Origin: Lachnospiraceae bacterium MD335
GTDB taxonomy: Bacteria; Bacillota; Clostridia; Lachnospirales; Lachnospiraceae
DNA length: 64,000 nt
Reading direction: 5' to 3'
Assembly (NCBI GenBank): GCA_000403335.2
Contig: KE159633.1
Coordinates: forward strand, 37,407 to 101,406
This document shows, one piece after another, positions 56,243 through 64,000 of the stretch. The translations under genes and the position numbers were made by a program. The notes beneath the pieces were generated by a model that was not told the origin of the DNA, ran no database searches, and saw nothing but the letters and a program-made list of their open reading frames with translations. The number at the start of each line of letters is the position of its first letter. Position 1 is the stretch's first letter.

Positions 56243-57721
56243 ATGAAATGCCCAAAATGTGGAAATGAACTGGAAGAGGGAAAGCTGCTTTGCGAAAAAT
56301 GCGGTGAAGAAATCAAGTATGTACCGGACTTTGATATTGAGCTTGAGGATCAGCTTAAGGAATCGATCTCCACAATGATTGAAGAGCTTGCACAGGAAAC
56401 GACTGAAAAAAAAGAAACGGAGATTGAGCGCTTTGAGACGGAGGATTTAAAAGAGGCGTTTCGGGATTATTTTCCGAAGAAACGGATTTCATTTCGCATA
56501 AACAGAATGGCGATTGCCGTTATGATTGTGGCGGTTATTGTGACTGCGGGCGTGGCTGGATTTGGCGCACTGGCAAAGAGCATGGAAAATTCCTATGATT
56601 ATCAGTATGAAAAGGCGGTACAATGTGCGGCGCAGCAGAACTATGATGCAGCTGTAAGTCACTTGGAGAGAGCGTTGGCTTTGGATGATTCGCAGACGGA
56701 CACACGGTTTTTACTGGCGCAATATTATGACAAAAGCGGGATGCGTCCAAGTGCGATTTCTGTTTTGAACGAGATATTGGTACAAAGAACAGAATATTCC
56801 AAACGGGATGAAGTATATGACCTTCTCTTCTCCATTTATGAAGAAGAGAAGGAATTTGAAAAAATGGGAGAACTCCTTGCGGCATGCGATGTGGCAAGGA
56901 TTGTGTCAAAATATAATCAGTATGCGGCGCTGCCGCCTGTGTTTAATAAGAAGGGCGGCACGTATGACGAGTTGATTTCGATTACGCTTGAAGGCAATAC
57001 GAAAGGGTTTGTCTATTACACGACAGACGGCACGGAGCCGACTGTCAATTCTTCCGTGTATGAAACGCCGATTTTGTTAGAATCGGGAGATTACGTAATT
57101 CGTGCGATTTTTGTTAATATGCACGGAGTTGTGAGTGCGGAGGCATCGCAAAGCTATCAGATTAATCTGTCGATACCGGAGAGCCCTGTAATCAGTCTTG
57201 ACAGCGGTACCTATCATGAGCCCGCGCTGATAGAAGTTTACTATAGCGACAGCACGAAAATTTATTATACGACAGACGGGAGTGTTCCGGATAAGAACAG
57301 CATACGGTATGATAATCCGATTGAACTGCCTTACGGCGTAAGTAATTTTTGTTTTATTGCAATAGACGATGCGGGAGTTGGAAGTGAGACGGTGGGCAGA
57401 AGCTATGAGCTTGCTGCGGAAGCGAATTTTGATGCGGAGCTTGCCGTGCAGGTACTTAAAAACAATCTTGTGGCAAGCAATAAGTTACTGAATTTGGAGG
57501 GAAATGTCCCTGATAAGCTGGGACATAACCAGTATCGGGTGCAGACGGTCGTAAGGATTGCGGAAGCGTTGTATTATATCGTGTATGAAGAATACATGGA
57601 TACGACGGGATACGTTCATGACACAAACAATATTTATGCGATTGAGGCGGATACTGCCGATTTGTATAAGGCATATAAGGTTGATGAAGGAGAGTATCAT
57701 TTGACGCCGTTTGGAGAATAG
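56243..57721 (+). CDS. Zinc-ribbon, TPR and chitobiase-C-like membrane protein
   Basis: 492 residues. An N-terminal zinc ribbon (CPKCG..CEKCG, 3-19), an acidic linker, one membrane span (about 90-112), TPR-like helices (about 118-215), then two copies of a chitobiase C-terminal-like beta-sandwich (about 230-310 and 315-390, each with IYYTTDG or VYYTTDG) and a last alpha/beta domain. The zinc ribbon should be cytoplasmic and the rest outside. Function unknown; perhaps senses or binds wall or glycan material. GAGGAG overlaps the fhs stop. Confidence 0.85.
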   Translation: MKCPKCGNELEEGKLLCEKCGEEIKYVPDFDIELEDQLKESISTMIEELAQETTEKKETEIERFETEDLKEAFRDYFPKKRISFRINRMAIAVMIVAVIVTAGVAGFGALAKSMENSYDYQYEKAVQCAAQQNYDAAVSHLERALALDDSQTDTRFLLAQYYDKSGMRPSAISVLNEILVQRTEYSKRDEVYDLLFSIYEEEKEFEKMGELLAACDVARIVSKYNQYAALPPVFNKKGGTYDELISITLEGNTKGFVYYTTDGTEPTVNSSVYETPILLESGDYVIRAIFVNMHGVVSAEASQSYQINLSIPESPVISLDSGTYHEPALIEVYYSDSTKIYYTTDGSVPDKNSIRYDNPIELPYGVSNFCFIAIDDAGVGSETVGRSYELAAEANFDAELAVQVLKNNLVASNKLLNLEGNVPDKLGHNQYRVQTVVRIAEALYYIVYEEYMDTTGYVHDTNNIYAIEADTADLYKAYKVDEGEYHLTPFGE

Positions 57722-57804
57722 GGGCGGAGGTTATATGGATTTCCTTTACAATAAAGAGCGGTATGTGAAAATAATAACAAGACGAAAGGTATGGTGAATT
57801 TCTG

Positions 57805-58689
57805 ATGTACAAAATTTTGGAGGCAAGAGAGCTTGCTGCCAATATCTATTTGATGGCAGTGGAAGCGCCGCGCGTGGCGAAGAATTGTCAGCCGGGGCAG
57901 TTTGTAATTGTGAGAATGGATAAGGATGGGGAGCGTATTCCGCTGACCATTTGTGATTATGATAGAGAGGAAGGAACGGTCACGATTGTATTTCAGACAG
58001 TGGGCGCCGAGACGACAAGAATGGCGGCGTTGAAGACGGGTGACGCGTTCCATGATTTTGTTGGTCCGCTTGGCTGTGCTTCGGAGCTTGTCAGCGAGGA
58101 CAAGGAAGCGCTTGCAAAGAAGAAGATTTTGTTTGTGGCGGGGGGCGTTGGTACGGCTCCGGTTTATCCGCAGGTAAAGTGGCTTCATGAAAACGGCGTT
58201 GCCGCAGACGTGATTGTGGGAGCAAAGACGCAGGATCTTTTGATTTTGGAGAAGGAGATGGAGGCTGTTGCGGGCAATCTTTATGTGACGACGGACGATG
58301 GTTCGTATGGAAGAAAGGGCATGGTAACGCAGACGATTCAGGACTTGGTGGACGAGGGTAAGCAATATGATGTGTGTATTGCAATTGGTCCGATGATTAT
58401 GATGAAATTTGTCTGCAAGCTTACGAAGGAGCTTGGCATTCCTACGGTTGTCAGCTTAAATCCGATTATGGTTGACGGTACGGGTATGTGCGGGGCATGC
58501 CGTGTGACGGTGGGAAGTGAAGTGAAGTTTGCATGTGTGGATGGTCCGGAATTTGACGGACATCTTGTAAACTTTGACGAGGCGATGAAACGCCAGCAGA
58601 TTTATAAGACGGCAGAAGGACGGGCGATGCTGAAATTGCAGGAAGGCGACACACATCACGGCGGATGTGGTCAGTGCCAAGGTGAATAG
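57805..58689 (+). CDS. Nfn-like FAD/NAD-binding, [2Fe-2S] subunit
   Basis: 294 residues of the sulfide dehydrogenase/dihydroorotate dehydrogenase electron-transfer family. N-terminal FAD-binding barrel with RIPLTICDYD, central NAD-binding fold with GGVGTAPVYPQ, C-terminal [2Fe-2S] cysteines in GTGMCGACRVTV, FACVDGPEFDGH and GGCGQCQ. With the next gene it forms the NfnAB-type complex, which in other clostridia couples NADH, NADPH and ferredoxin by electron bifurcation. The order NfnA then NfnB is conserved. Confidence 0.92.
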   Translation: MYKILEARELAANIYLMAVEAPRVAKNCQPGQFVIVRMDKDGERIPLTICDYDREEGTVTIVFQTVGAETTRMAALKTGDAFHDFVGPLGCASELVSEDKEALAKKKILFVAGGVGTAPVYPQVKWLHENGVAADVIVGAKTQDLLILEKEMEAVAGNLYVTTDDGSYGRKGMVTQTIQDLVDEGKQYDVCIAIGPMIMMKFVCKLTKELGIPTVVSLNPIMVDGTGMCGACRVTVGSEVKFACVDGPEFDGHLVNFDEAMKRQQIYKTAEGRAMLKLQEGDTHHGGCGQCQGE

Positions 58690-58747
58690 GTTGAAAAATC
58701 AGGATTTTTCAACCGAAAGTTTGTGTCGGCGCTGCGCCACAAACTTT
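58689..58747. repeat. Double-hairpin leader before gltA
   Basis: 12-bp perfect stem GGTTGAAAAATC/GATTTTTCAACC (58689-58714), then AAAGTTTGTG/CACAAACTTT (58716-58747) with an inner GGCGC/GCGCC. A third weak TGCGC..GCGCA stem follows before the ribosome-binding site AAAGAGG. Confidence 0.6.
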
Positions 58748-58785
58748 GTTATGCGCAGAGGGCAGCGCAGAAAAGAGGTTAAATA

Positions 58786-60171
58786 ATGGACGTATTGAAT
58801 AAAATCCCGGTACGGGAACAGGAAGCGGCAGTAAGGGCGCAGAATTTTGAAGAGGTATGTCTTGGTTATAATCAGGATGAAGCGATGGAGGAGGCAGTGC
58901 GCTGCATTAACTGTAAAAATGCACAGTGTATTAAGGGCTGTCCCGTTGCAATCAATATTCCGGCATTTATCGAGCAGGTAAAGAACGGGGATATTGCGGA
59001 AGCTTATAAGGTTATCAGCGAGTCGTCATCACTTCCGGCGGTATGCGGACGCGTGTGCCCGCAGGAGAGCCAGTGTGAGGGCAAATGTATCAGGGGTATC
59101 AAGGGCGACCCGATTTCCATTGGAAAGTTAGAGCGTTTTGTGGCTGACTGGGCGAGTCAAAACGGTATTAAGCCTGAGCCTGCAAAGGAGAAGAATGGCA
59201 AAAAGGTAGCCGTAATCGGTTCCGGTCCGGCGGGTCTTACATGCGCAGGCGATTTGGCAAAACTTGGCTATGATGTCACGATTTTTGAGGCGCTTCATGA
59301 GGCGGGCGGCGTGCTTGTTTACGGTATTCCGGAGTTCAGGCTTCCGAAAGAGGACGTTGTGGCAAAGGAAATTGCCAATGTGGAATCGCTTGGCGTGAAG
59401 ATTGAAAAGAATGTGATTGTCGGGAAGTCGGTTACGATTGACGAGCTGATGGAGGACGAGGGCTTTGAGGCGGTCTTTATCGGCTCAGGGGCAGGACTTC
59501 CAAAGTTTATGGGCATTCCCGGAGAGAATGCAAACGGTGTATTCTCTGCAAACGAATACCTGACAAGAAGCAACCTGATGAAGGCGTTTAACGAGGATTC
59601 CAACACGCCGATTATGCGCGGCAAGAAGGTTGCGGTTGTCGGCGGCGGAAACGTTGCGATGGACGCGGCAAGAACAGCATTGCGGCTTGGCGCCGAGGTA
59701 CATATCGTGTACAGACGAAGCGAGGAGGAGCTTCCTGCGAGAGTGGAGGAGGTGCATCACGCGAAGGAGGAGGGCATTATCTTTGACCTTCTGACCAATC
59801 CGGTGGAAATCCTTGAGGACGAGAATAACTGGGTGCGCGGTATGCGTTGTATTAAAATGGAGCTTGGGGAGCCTGACGCTTCGGGAAGAAGAAGACCGGT
59901 TGAGGTTCCGGGAAGCGAGTTTGAGATGGAGCTTGATACGGTGATTATGTCGCTTGGGACATCGCCGAATCCGCTGATTTCTTCTACGACGGAGGGCTTG
60001 GAGACGAACAAGTGGAAGTGCATTGTGGCGGACGAGGAGTTTGGAAGGACGACGAAGGAGGGCGTTTTTGCAGGCGGAGACGCTGTGACGGGAGCGGCTA
60101 CGGTCATTCTTGCGATGGGTGCGGGAAAGGCTGCGGCAAAGGGCATTCATGAGTATCTATCCGGAAAATAA
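58786..60171 (+). CDS. gltA: GltA/NfnB-type NADPH oxidoreductase
   Basis: 461 residues. N-terminal [4Fe-4S] cysteines (CINCKNAQCIKGCP and CGRVCPQESQCEGKC), then two nucleotide-binding folds (GSGPAGLTCAGDLAKLG, and VGGGNVAMDAARTALRLG) and a C-terminal FAD site ending GVFAGGDAVTGAATVI. Annotated variously as glutamate synthase small subunit or NfnB. With no large glutamate synthase gene here and the FAD/NAD [2Fe-2S] subunit next door, the Nfn role is more likely. Confidence 0.93.
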   Translation: MDVLNKIPVREQEAAVRAQNFEEVCLGYNQDEAMEEAVRCINCKNAQCIKGCPVAINIPAFIEQVKNGDIAEAYKVISESSSLPAVCGRVCPQESQCEGKCIRGIKGDPISIGKLERFVADWASQNGIKPEPAKEKNGKKVAVIGSGPAGLTCAGDLAKLGYDVTIFEALHEAGGVLVYGIPEFRLPKEDVVAKEIANVESLGVKIEKNVIVGKSVTIDELMEDEGFEAVFIGSGAGLPKFMGIPGENANGVFSANEYLTRSNLMKAFNEDSNTPIMRGKKVAVVGGGNVAMDAARTALRLGAEVHIVYRRSEEELPARVEEVHHAKEEGIIFDLLTNPVEILEDENNWVRGMRCIKMELGEPDASGRRRPVEVPGSEFEMELDTVIMSLGTSPNPLISSTTEGLETNKWKCIVADEEFGRTTKEGVFAGGDAVTGAATVILAMGAGKAAAKGIHEYLSGK

Positions 60172-60180
60172 TGAGGTAAG

Positions 60181-60232
60181 GTTGAAAATTAAAATTTTCA
60201 ACCCGCAAATTTGTGCTCACGCCCAAATTCGC
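60181..60232. repeat. Double-hairpin leader after gltA
   Basis: GTTGAAAATT/AATTTTCAAC (60181-60202) then GCAAATTTGTGC/GCCCAAATTCGC (60205-60232, with one G:U-type and one mismatch). It resembles the elements at 7979-8032 and 58689-58747 and again lies just before a ribosome-binding site. Confidence 0.55.
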
Positions 60233-60261
60233 ACGTTGTGAAAGGAGCATGGTTACAAAGA

Positions 60262-60744
60262 ATGGGTTATCAGGATAAAAAGGCGAAGGCAGAGGACTTT
60301 AAAAGCTCTGCCTATACGCTTTTATTAGTGGGAATAATTGGAATTGCGGCGTTGGTGCTGTTGGAGCTTGGTGTGTTTGGTTTTCGGCTTGCATCGCCGC
60401 AGAAATATATGACATACGGGGTAATGGGTGCCCTGTTTGTGATTTTTATTGTGATGGGTATCATGTCGCTTCGTTCGGCAAAGCAATATGTTACGGAGGC
60501 TGCCACGGAGGAGGATTTGACTGCAAAGGTCAAAGCGTGGGCAAAGGAACACCTGACGGCGGATATGGTGCGGGACGCGGTGCCTTTTGAGGAGGACACG
60601 CTGGACGAGGAGAAGTATTTCAAATATTTTGCGTATCTTCAGGCGGTGGTCACACAGGAATTTGGGACACTTTCCCCAGCGTTTGCTGAGGCGTTTTGTG
60701 AGGAGCTGTATGCGGAACTTTTTGAGAATGGCGGTCAGGAATGA
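60262..60744 (+). CDS. Two-span membrane protein
   Basis: 160 residues from ATG 60262. AAAGGAG is 14 bases upstream, rather far, but no nearer in-frame start exists. Charged N terminus, two membrane spans (about 17-37 and 48-68), then an acidic cytoplasmic domain. Family not recognised. The stop overlaps rlmH by 4 bp, so the two are co-translated. Confidence 0.75.
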   Translation: MGYQDKKAKAEDFKSSAYTLLLVGIIGIAALVLLELGVFGFRLASPQKYMTYGVMGALFVIFIVMGIMSLRSAKQYVTEAATEEDLTAKVKAWAKEHLTADMVRDAVPFEEDTLDEEKYFKYFAYLQAVVTQEFGTLSPAFAEAFCEELYAELFENGGQE

Positions 60745-61220
60745 ATATAACGCTTGTGACAGTCGGAAAAATCAAGGAACGGTATTTTCGGGACGCGGTG
60801 GCGGAATATCAAAAAAGGCTTTCGCGGTATTGTAAGCTTGATTTGATTGAGGTGGCAGACGAAAAGACGCCGGATAGGGCATCGGAGGCGGAAGAAAACC
60901 TGATTAAGCAAAAGGAAGCGGAGCGGATTTTGAAGCATGTGAGAGAGAACGCGTATTGCATTGCGCTTGCCATTGACGGAACGAAGTATGATTCCGTCGC
61001 GCTTTCTGGGCATCTTGAGGGGCTTGCGCTTTCGGGGAAGAGCAGTCTTGTGTTTGTCATCGGAGGTTCGCTTGGACTGCATGAAACGGTGCTCAGGCGG
61101 GCGGATGAAAGGCTTAGTTTTTCGGATTTGACGTTTCCGCACCAGCTGATGCGGGTCATTCTTTTGGAACAGTTGTATCGGTGTTTTCGGATTAGGAATC
61201 ATGAACCATATCACAAGTAA
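60741..61220 (+). CDS. rlmH: 23S rRNA pseudouridine-1915 N3-methyltransferase
   Basis: SPOUT-class SAM-dependent methyltransferase acting on the 70S ribosome. 159 residues, the standard length. VTVGKIKERYFRDAVAEYQKRL start, FVIGGSLGLHETVL SAM-knot loop and the C-terminal HQLMRVILLEQLYRCFRI..HEPYHK block are all present. ATG overlaps the preceding stop (ATGA). Confidence 0.97.
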   Translation: MNITLVTVGKIKERYFRDAVAEYQKRLSRYCKLDLIEVADEKTPDRASEAEENLIKQKEAERILKHVRENAYCIALAIDGTKYDSVALSGHLEGLALSGKSSLVFVIGGSLGLHETVLRRADERLSFSDLTFPHQLMRVILLEQLYRCFRIRNHEPYHK

Positions 61221-61344
61221 GGGCGAAAAGGAACGGATGTTCTTGGGAATAAAAGAGAATAAGAGTTATATTTTAACCCCATGGGAGTGTGTGTTTCCAT
61301 GGGGTTTTACTGTTCGTGACAATAAAGTTCTTACAACGTAGGTT

Positions 61345-61626
61345 TTATTGCAGAGTCTGTGTTTCTTCTGGCGGGATATATTCTACCAAATCAGTCAGAT
61401 TACATTCCAATACATAACACAGGCGTTTCAGAATATCAATATCCAGACGTTGTATCTTGTTATCCCTGTAATTTCTTAATTGTGTTCTCTGCATTTCTGT
61501 GCGAAAGGATAACTGATTGAGAGAAATGTTTTTTTCTTCTAATATTTCAGCTAAGTGAATTTTTATATCGCCATAACCATCTGAACTGACAGGAAGCTGG
61601 CGTAAAGGGTTTTCTTTCTTGGGCAT
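61345..61626 (-). CDS. XRE-type helix-turn-helix regulator
   Basis: 93 residues. A Cro/C1-type HTH (about 22-80) with LNQLSFRTEMQRTQLRNYRDNKIQRLDIDILKRLC order, followed by an acidic tail. GGAGGT precedes the ATG. It is divergent from the 538-residue protein gene across about 140 bp and probably represses that promoter. Confidence 0.85.
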   Translation of the reverse strand: MPKKENPLRQLPVSSDGYGDIKIHLAEILEEKNISLNQLSFRTEMQRTQLRNYRDNKIQRLDIDILKRLCYVLECNLTDLVEYIPPEETQTLQ

Positions 61627-61768
61627 GGCGGCACCTCCGGTTTTTATTATATTTTATCCAGAATTTAATTGTAAGATTGAGAGTTGTATGGTATATTTAT
61701 ATATGGGGTATATATATGCTCAATATAAAGTAAGAGGTTTACAGGAAAAAGATAAAGGAGATTTGAGT
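61627..61768 (+). promoter_or_regulatory. Divergent promoter region of the accessory island
   Basis: AT-rich, with a possible promoter TTGAGA, 17-bp spacer, TATATG (about 61676-61704) within repeated TATAT strings, and AAAGGAG (61755-61761) before the next ATG. Likely operator region of the XRE regulator. Confidence 0.45.
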
Positions 61769-63385
61769 ATGTTAATGAATGAGTTGTTGGAAAAGGAAAG
61801 TCATTCCGTGGAATATTCATGTTCTGTTGGGGCTGTCAATATTCCGAAAGAGAGAAATCTATATACGGTTCTTCGGAGAAAATACAGCAATCTGGCAAAA
61901 GAAGCTGTTTCACAGTTTTCTGCTCTTTATAACAGCTATACGAATTGCGATGATATTCTGCGGAAATCTTCTTCTGACTTTCAAAAGAGTATCTGTCCTG
62001 TGATTGATGAAATCAAGAAAGAGCTTATCAGTATTGAACGTTATGACTGGGACTATGACACGATTTATCAGTATGCAAATGAACATGGATATCTGAATCC
62101 CTTTTATGAGGCTTCGGATTCTGTCTGTGATAAAATCATTTCTGTAAATGAAGACCTGGAGGCACAGAAACAATATCGTCAGGAGCGGAAAGATAATCGT
62201 GCCAGATGGGAAGGTGGCAGTTTTGGCGGTACGGTTGTAGACAACTATGCACATCAGGCAGAACTGGGAATGATGAACATTGCAGAAGGCATAGGACACA
62301 GTATATGGAACGCCGGAGCAAATTCTGTCAGCAAAATGGTGGCAAATTCAGAACTGAAACAGATATTTGCAGACACGAAAACAAGGACAGTTATTGAGAA
62401 GGGCGTTTTTGAAGCGGCATTTGCTCTGCATCATGTATTGATAAAACTTATTTCAGACGCAAGGCAGGAAACGCTTTGGAGTATACCGTCTGAAAACGAT
62501 ATAGCGACAGCACAAAGACTTTTGAATAACATAAAAAGCGGCGCAGTTCCAAAAGAGAAAGTAAATCAAATCTATCAGGAAATTTTGGCACTGAATCCAT
62601 ATAATCTGGAACTGTTTGAAAATATGCTTTCTGTATTCGGAGATGAAAGCGGAGAACTGGGAACACTGGCAGATTATTATGGCGTTGCCCTGCAGGATTC
62701 CAAAGACCGTCAGGCACTCCGATATGTAAAAGATATTCAGGGAGAAACCGAAGAAGATTCCGTAAAAGCAAAGGAAAAGCTGATTGAATATTGCGGGACT
62801 TTAAGTCTGCCTGTTACAGACGAACTGGATTGTATGAAATATATCAATCAAAGGTTAGAAGACTTCGACCTGCAGTACCGGACAGTGGATGGCGTTGTCT
62901 GTTCTACCAGAGACTCTGCTGATTTCGCCCGTGAAGAGTTACAGGAAATACAGTCTTTCTTTAGAGAAATTGTGCCGCCTACATCAGAGTCGTTGCTTGA
63001 CTATGAGGCTGATTTGTTGGAAAAGAAAGCGGAGTTTGAAGAACAGTTCCAGTCGGAATTGAAGCAGAAGTATTTAGATAAGTTAGATGGATACCTATCT
63101 GATTTTGACAAAAAATTCTGTACGACAGGACTGCTGAGAAAAGTAGACCGCAAGCAGGCCGGAAAAGACAGACTGTTAAAGGCAATGAAAAAAGCGGACA
63201 CTTCATCTCTGGAAAAAATTGAGGAGGTCAGAAAGAGTATGGAGGAGCTATTGCCGAAACTTGGGTTAGTCCAAGAGGATACAGCCGAAGCAGTCCAATA
63301 TCTGGAAAAGCAGAAGGATAAAATCTTAAACCCGAAAAGCGGAATGGATATGATAAAAGGGCTTGGAAAGCTGTTCAAAAAATAA
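61769..63385 (+). CDS. Unrecognised 538-residue cytoplasmic protein
   Basis: Starts at ATG 61769 after AAAGGAG; longer in-frame starts lack a ribosome-binding site. Mostly helical and charged. Residues about 110-190 contain a Gly-rich WEGGSFGG patch and an amphipathic stretch (MMNIAEGIGHSIWNAG). The C-terminal third (about 390-530) is coiled-coil-like with DYEADLLEKKAEFEEQF, and ends in basic GKLFKK. No signal peptide or clear enzyme motif. Its base composition is more AT-rich than the core genes, suggesting transfer. Followed by two very small genes. Confidence 0.75.
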   Translation: MLMNELLEKESHSVEYSCSVGAVNIPKERNLYTVLRRKYSNLAKEAVSQFSALYNSYTNCDDILRKSSSDFQKSICPVIDEIKKELISIERYDWDYDTIYQYANEHGYLNPFYEASDSVCDKIISVNEDLEAQKQYRQERKDNRARWEGGSFGGTVVDNYAHQAELGMMNIAEGIGHSIWNAGANSVSKMVANSELKQIFADTKTRTVIEKGVFEAAFALHHVLIKLISDARQETLWSIPSENDIATAQRLLNNIKSGAVPKEKVNQIYQEILALNPYNLELFENMLSVFGDESGELGTLADYYGVALQDSKDRQALRYVKDIQGETEEDSVKAKEKLIEYCGTLSLPVTDELDCMKYINQRLEDFDLQYRTVDGVVCSTRDSADFAREELQEIQSFFREIVPPTSESLLDYEADLLEKKAEFEEQFQSELKQKYLDKLDGYLSDFDKKFCTTGLLRKVDRKQAGKDRLLKAMKKADTSSLEKIEEVRKSMEELLPKLGLVQEDTAEAVQYLEKQKDKILNPKSGMDMIKGLGKLFKK

Positions 63386-63408
63386 ACTTGCGGACAAAAG
63401 GAGAAATC

Positions 63409-63558
63409 ATGAAGAAGATACTGTTGATTCTTGCGGCAGTCGTCGGAATAGTGGTTCTTGTATGGCTGTTATCTTATGTGATTGGATTTTTATGGGAACT
63501 GTTTTGGGTGGTGGCAGCAATTTCCGGTATTGTATATATGGTTAAGAAATTCGGATAA
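63409..63558 (+). CDS. 49-residue membrane peptide
   Basis: AAAAGGAG 6-8 bases before the ATG. Two hydrophobic stretches (about 4-28 and 31-44) around a single Trp-Glu turn, basic ends MKK and VKKFG. Too short for most gene finders. It sits between the 538-residue protein and the zinc-ribbon peptide in the same direction, so it probably belongs to that operon. Role unknown. Confidence 0.65.
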   Translation: MKKILLILAAVVGIVVLVWLLSYVIGFLWELFWVVAAISGIVYMVKKFG

Positions 63559-63616
63559 AAGAATTTATATGTATGTCAGTACAGAGAAATAAATATTTGG
63601 AAAGGAGGTGAAGGTC

Positions 63617-63745
63617 ATGCGTTGGAAATGTAAAAATTGTGGAAAAACGGCTGTAACAAATTCGGAAAGTGCAAAACCGACTAATGGAATTTGCAAAAAA
63701 GATAAAAATGGAAATGTGAAACAGCATGTTTGGGTGAAGGCTTAA
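63617..63745 (+). CDS. 42-residue zinc-ribbon-like peptide
   Basis: AAAGGAGG 8 bases before the ATG. The protein begins MRWKCKNCGKTA and ends KQHVWVKA, with a third Cys (IC) in the middle: a CxxC..C..H pattern that could hold one zinc ion. I recall tiny proteins with similar WKCxxCG and HxWVK ends in Firmicutes, function unknown. Last gene of the island operon. Confidence 0.65.
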   Translation: MRWKCKNCGKTAVTNSESAKPTNGICKKDKNGNVKQHVWVKA

Positions 63746-63909
63746 TGACATTTTGAAATACATATTATTACCCTGAAATCATGTAGAAAGTCCAGCTAAT
63801 AAATGTCAATAGAAAAATGAAAAATATTTTCTCCTAAAAAAGGGTGCACTTATCCCTTGGTGAAAATACCTTGTTTAAAAAGATGTTGATTCGTTGGATT
63901 TACAGTATT

Positions 63910-64000
63910 TTATGCGGCTATGTCGCATTTAGCAGCATTGTATTGTTTGATATGCTCCTGTGGAGTGATGATTTCAAAAGGCTTATTATCTCTGAGTATT
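63910..64000 (-). CDS. Possible 3' end of a transposase, cut by window edge
   Basis: On the minus strand the last 30 codons read ..KPFEIITPQEHIKQYNAAK.. and then stop. The TPQEHIKQYN pattern recalls integrase-core transposase C termini, and the AT-rich island context fits. The plus strand is also open here (from ATG 63882), so the call is weak. Confidence 0.25.
   Translation of the reverse strand, partial: ILRDNKPFEIITPQEHIKQYNAAKCDIAA

Overview
The window looks like a chromosomal segment of a Gram-positive anaerobe of the Clostridia, most likely Lachnospiraceae (inference from content, no database search). Supporting content: an Nfn-type FAD/NAD and GltA-like pair, formate-tetrahydrofolate ligase, TepA next to FtsK/SpoIIIE, a DUF4474 protein, GHKL/LytTR signalling, an EF-G-like paralogue, strong AAAGGAG ribosome-binding sites, and many short hairpins in the gaps between genes.

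Layout. 0-9.2 kb is housekeeping: yajC, then leuB-ilvD-ilvB (branched-chain amino acids), an L,D-transpeptidase, and serC-serA (serine). 9.6-35.1 kb is an accessory cell-surface locus. It holds a LytTR response regulator, two secreted proteins sharing a duplicated domain, two membrane-anchored proteins, a GHKL-kinase-like protein without recognisable catalytic motifs, a DUF4474/metallophosphoesterase pair, a complete divergent GHKL kinase/LytTR regulator pair, and one 14.1-kb gene for a surface protein of about 4,709 residues. 35.2-39.6 kb: TspO, prephenate dehydrogenase, an EF-G-like GTPase and a 47-residue protein. 39.7-48.0 kb: an OmpR-type two-component system divergent from a four-gene set (large lipoprotein binding protein, two sugar-type permeases, HlyD-like adaptor) with no ATPase gene. 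48.1-61.2 kb: a broken Uma2 gene, O-acetylhomoserine sulfhydrylase, a membrane protein, tepA, ftsK, fhs, a zinc-ribbon/TPR membrane protein, the Nfn-like pair and rlmH. 61.3-64.0 kb is a small accessory island: an XRE regulator divergent from an unrecognised 538-residue protein and two tiny proteins, with a possible transposase end at the edge.

How they work together. The best candidate for an undescribed system is the 9.6-35.1 kb locus. Paired direct repeats with an exact 21-bp period, the geometry expected of LytTR operators, lie before the regulator, before the secreted-protein cluster and before the giant gene. The last two share 15 of 21 bases. This suggests one regulon linking small secreted proteins, membrane partners and the giant protein. 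A second, independent regulatory inference is a mirror-image pair of operators (two TTTAGAGA-type half-sites, 11-bp period) between the OmpR regulator and the transporter operon, each 9-10 bp from a candidate -10 box. The gaps between genes also carry recurrent hairpin arrays, including two elements with the same branched fold but different stem sequences.
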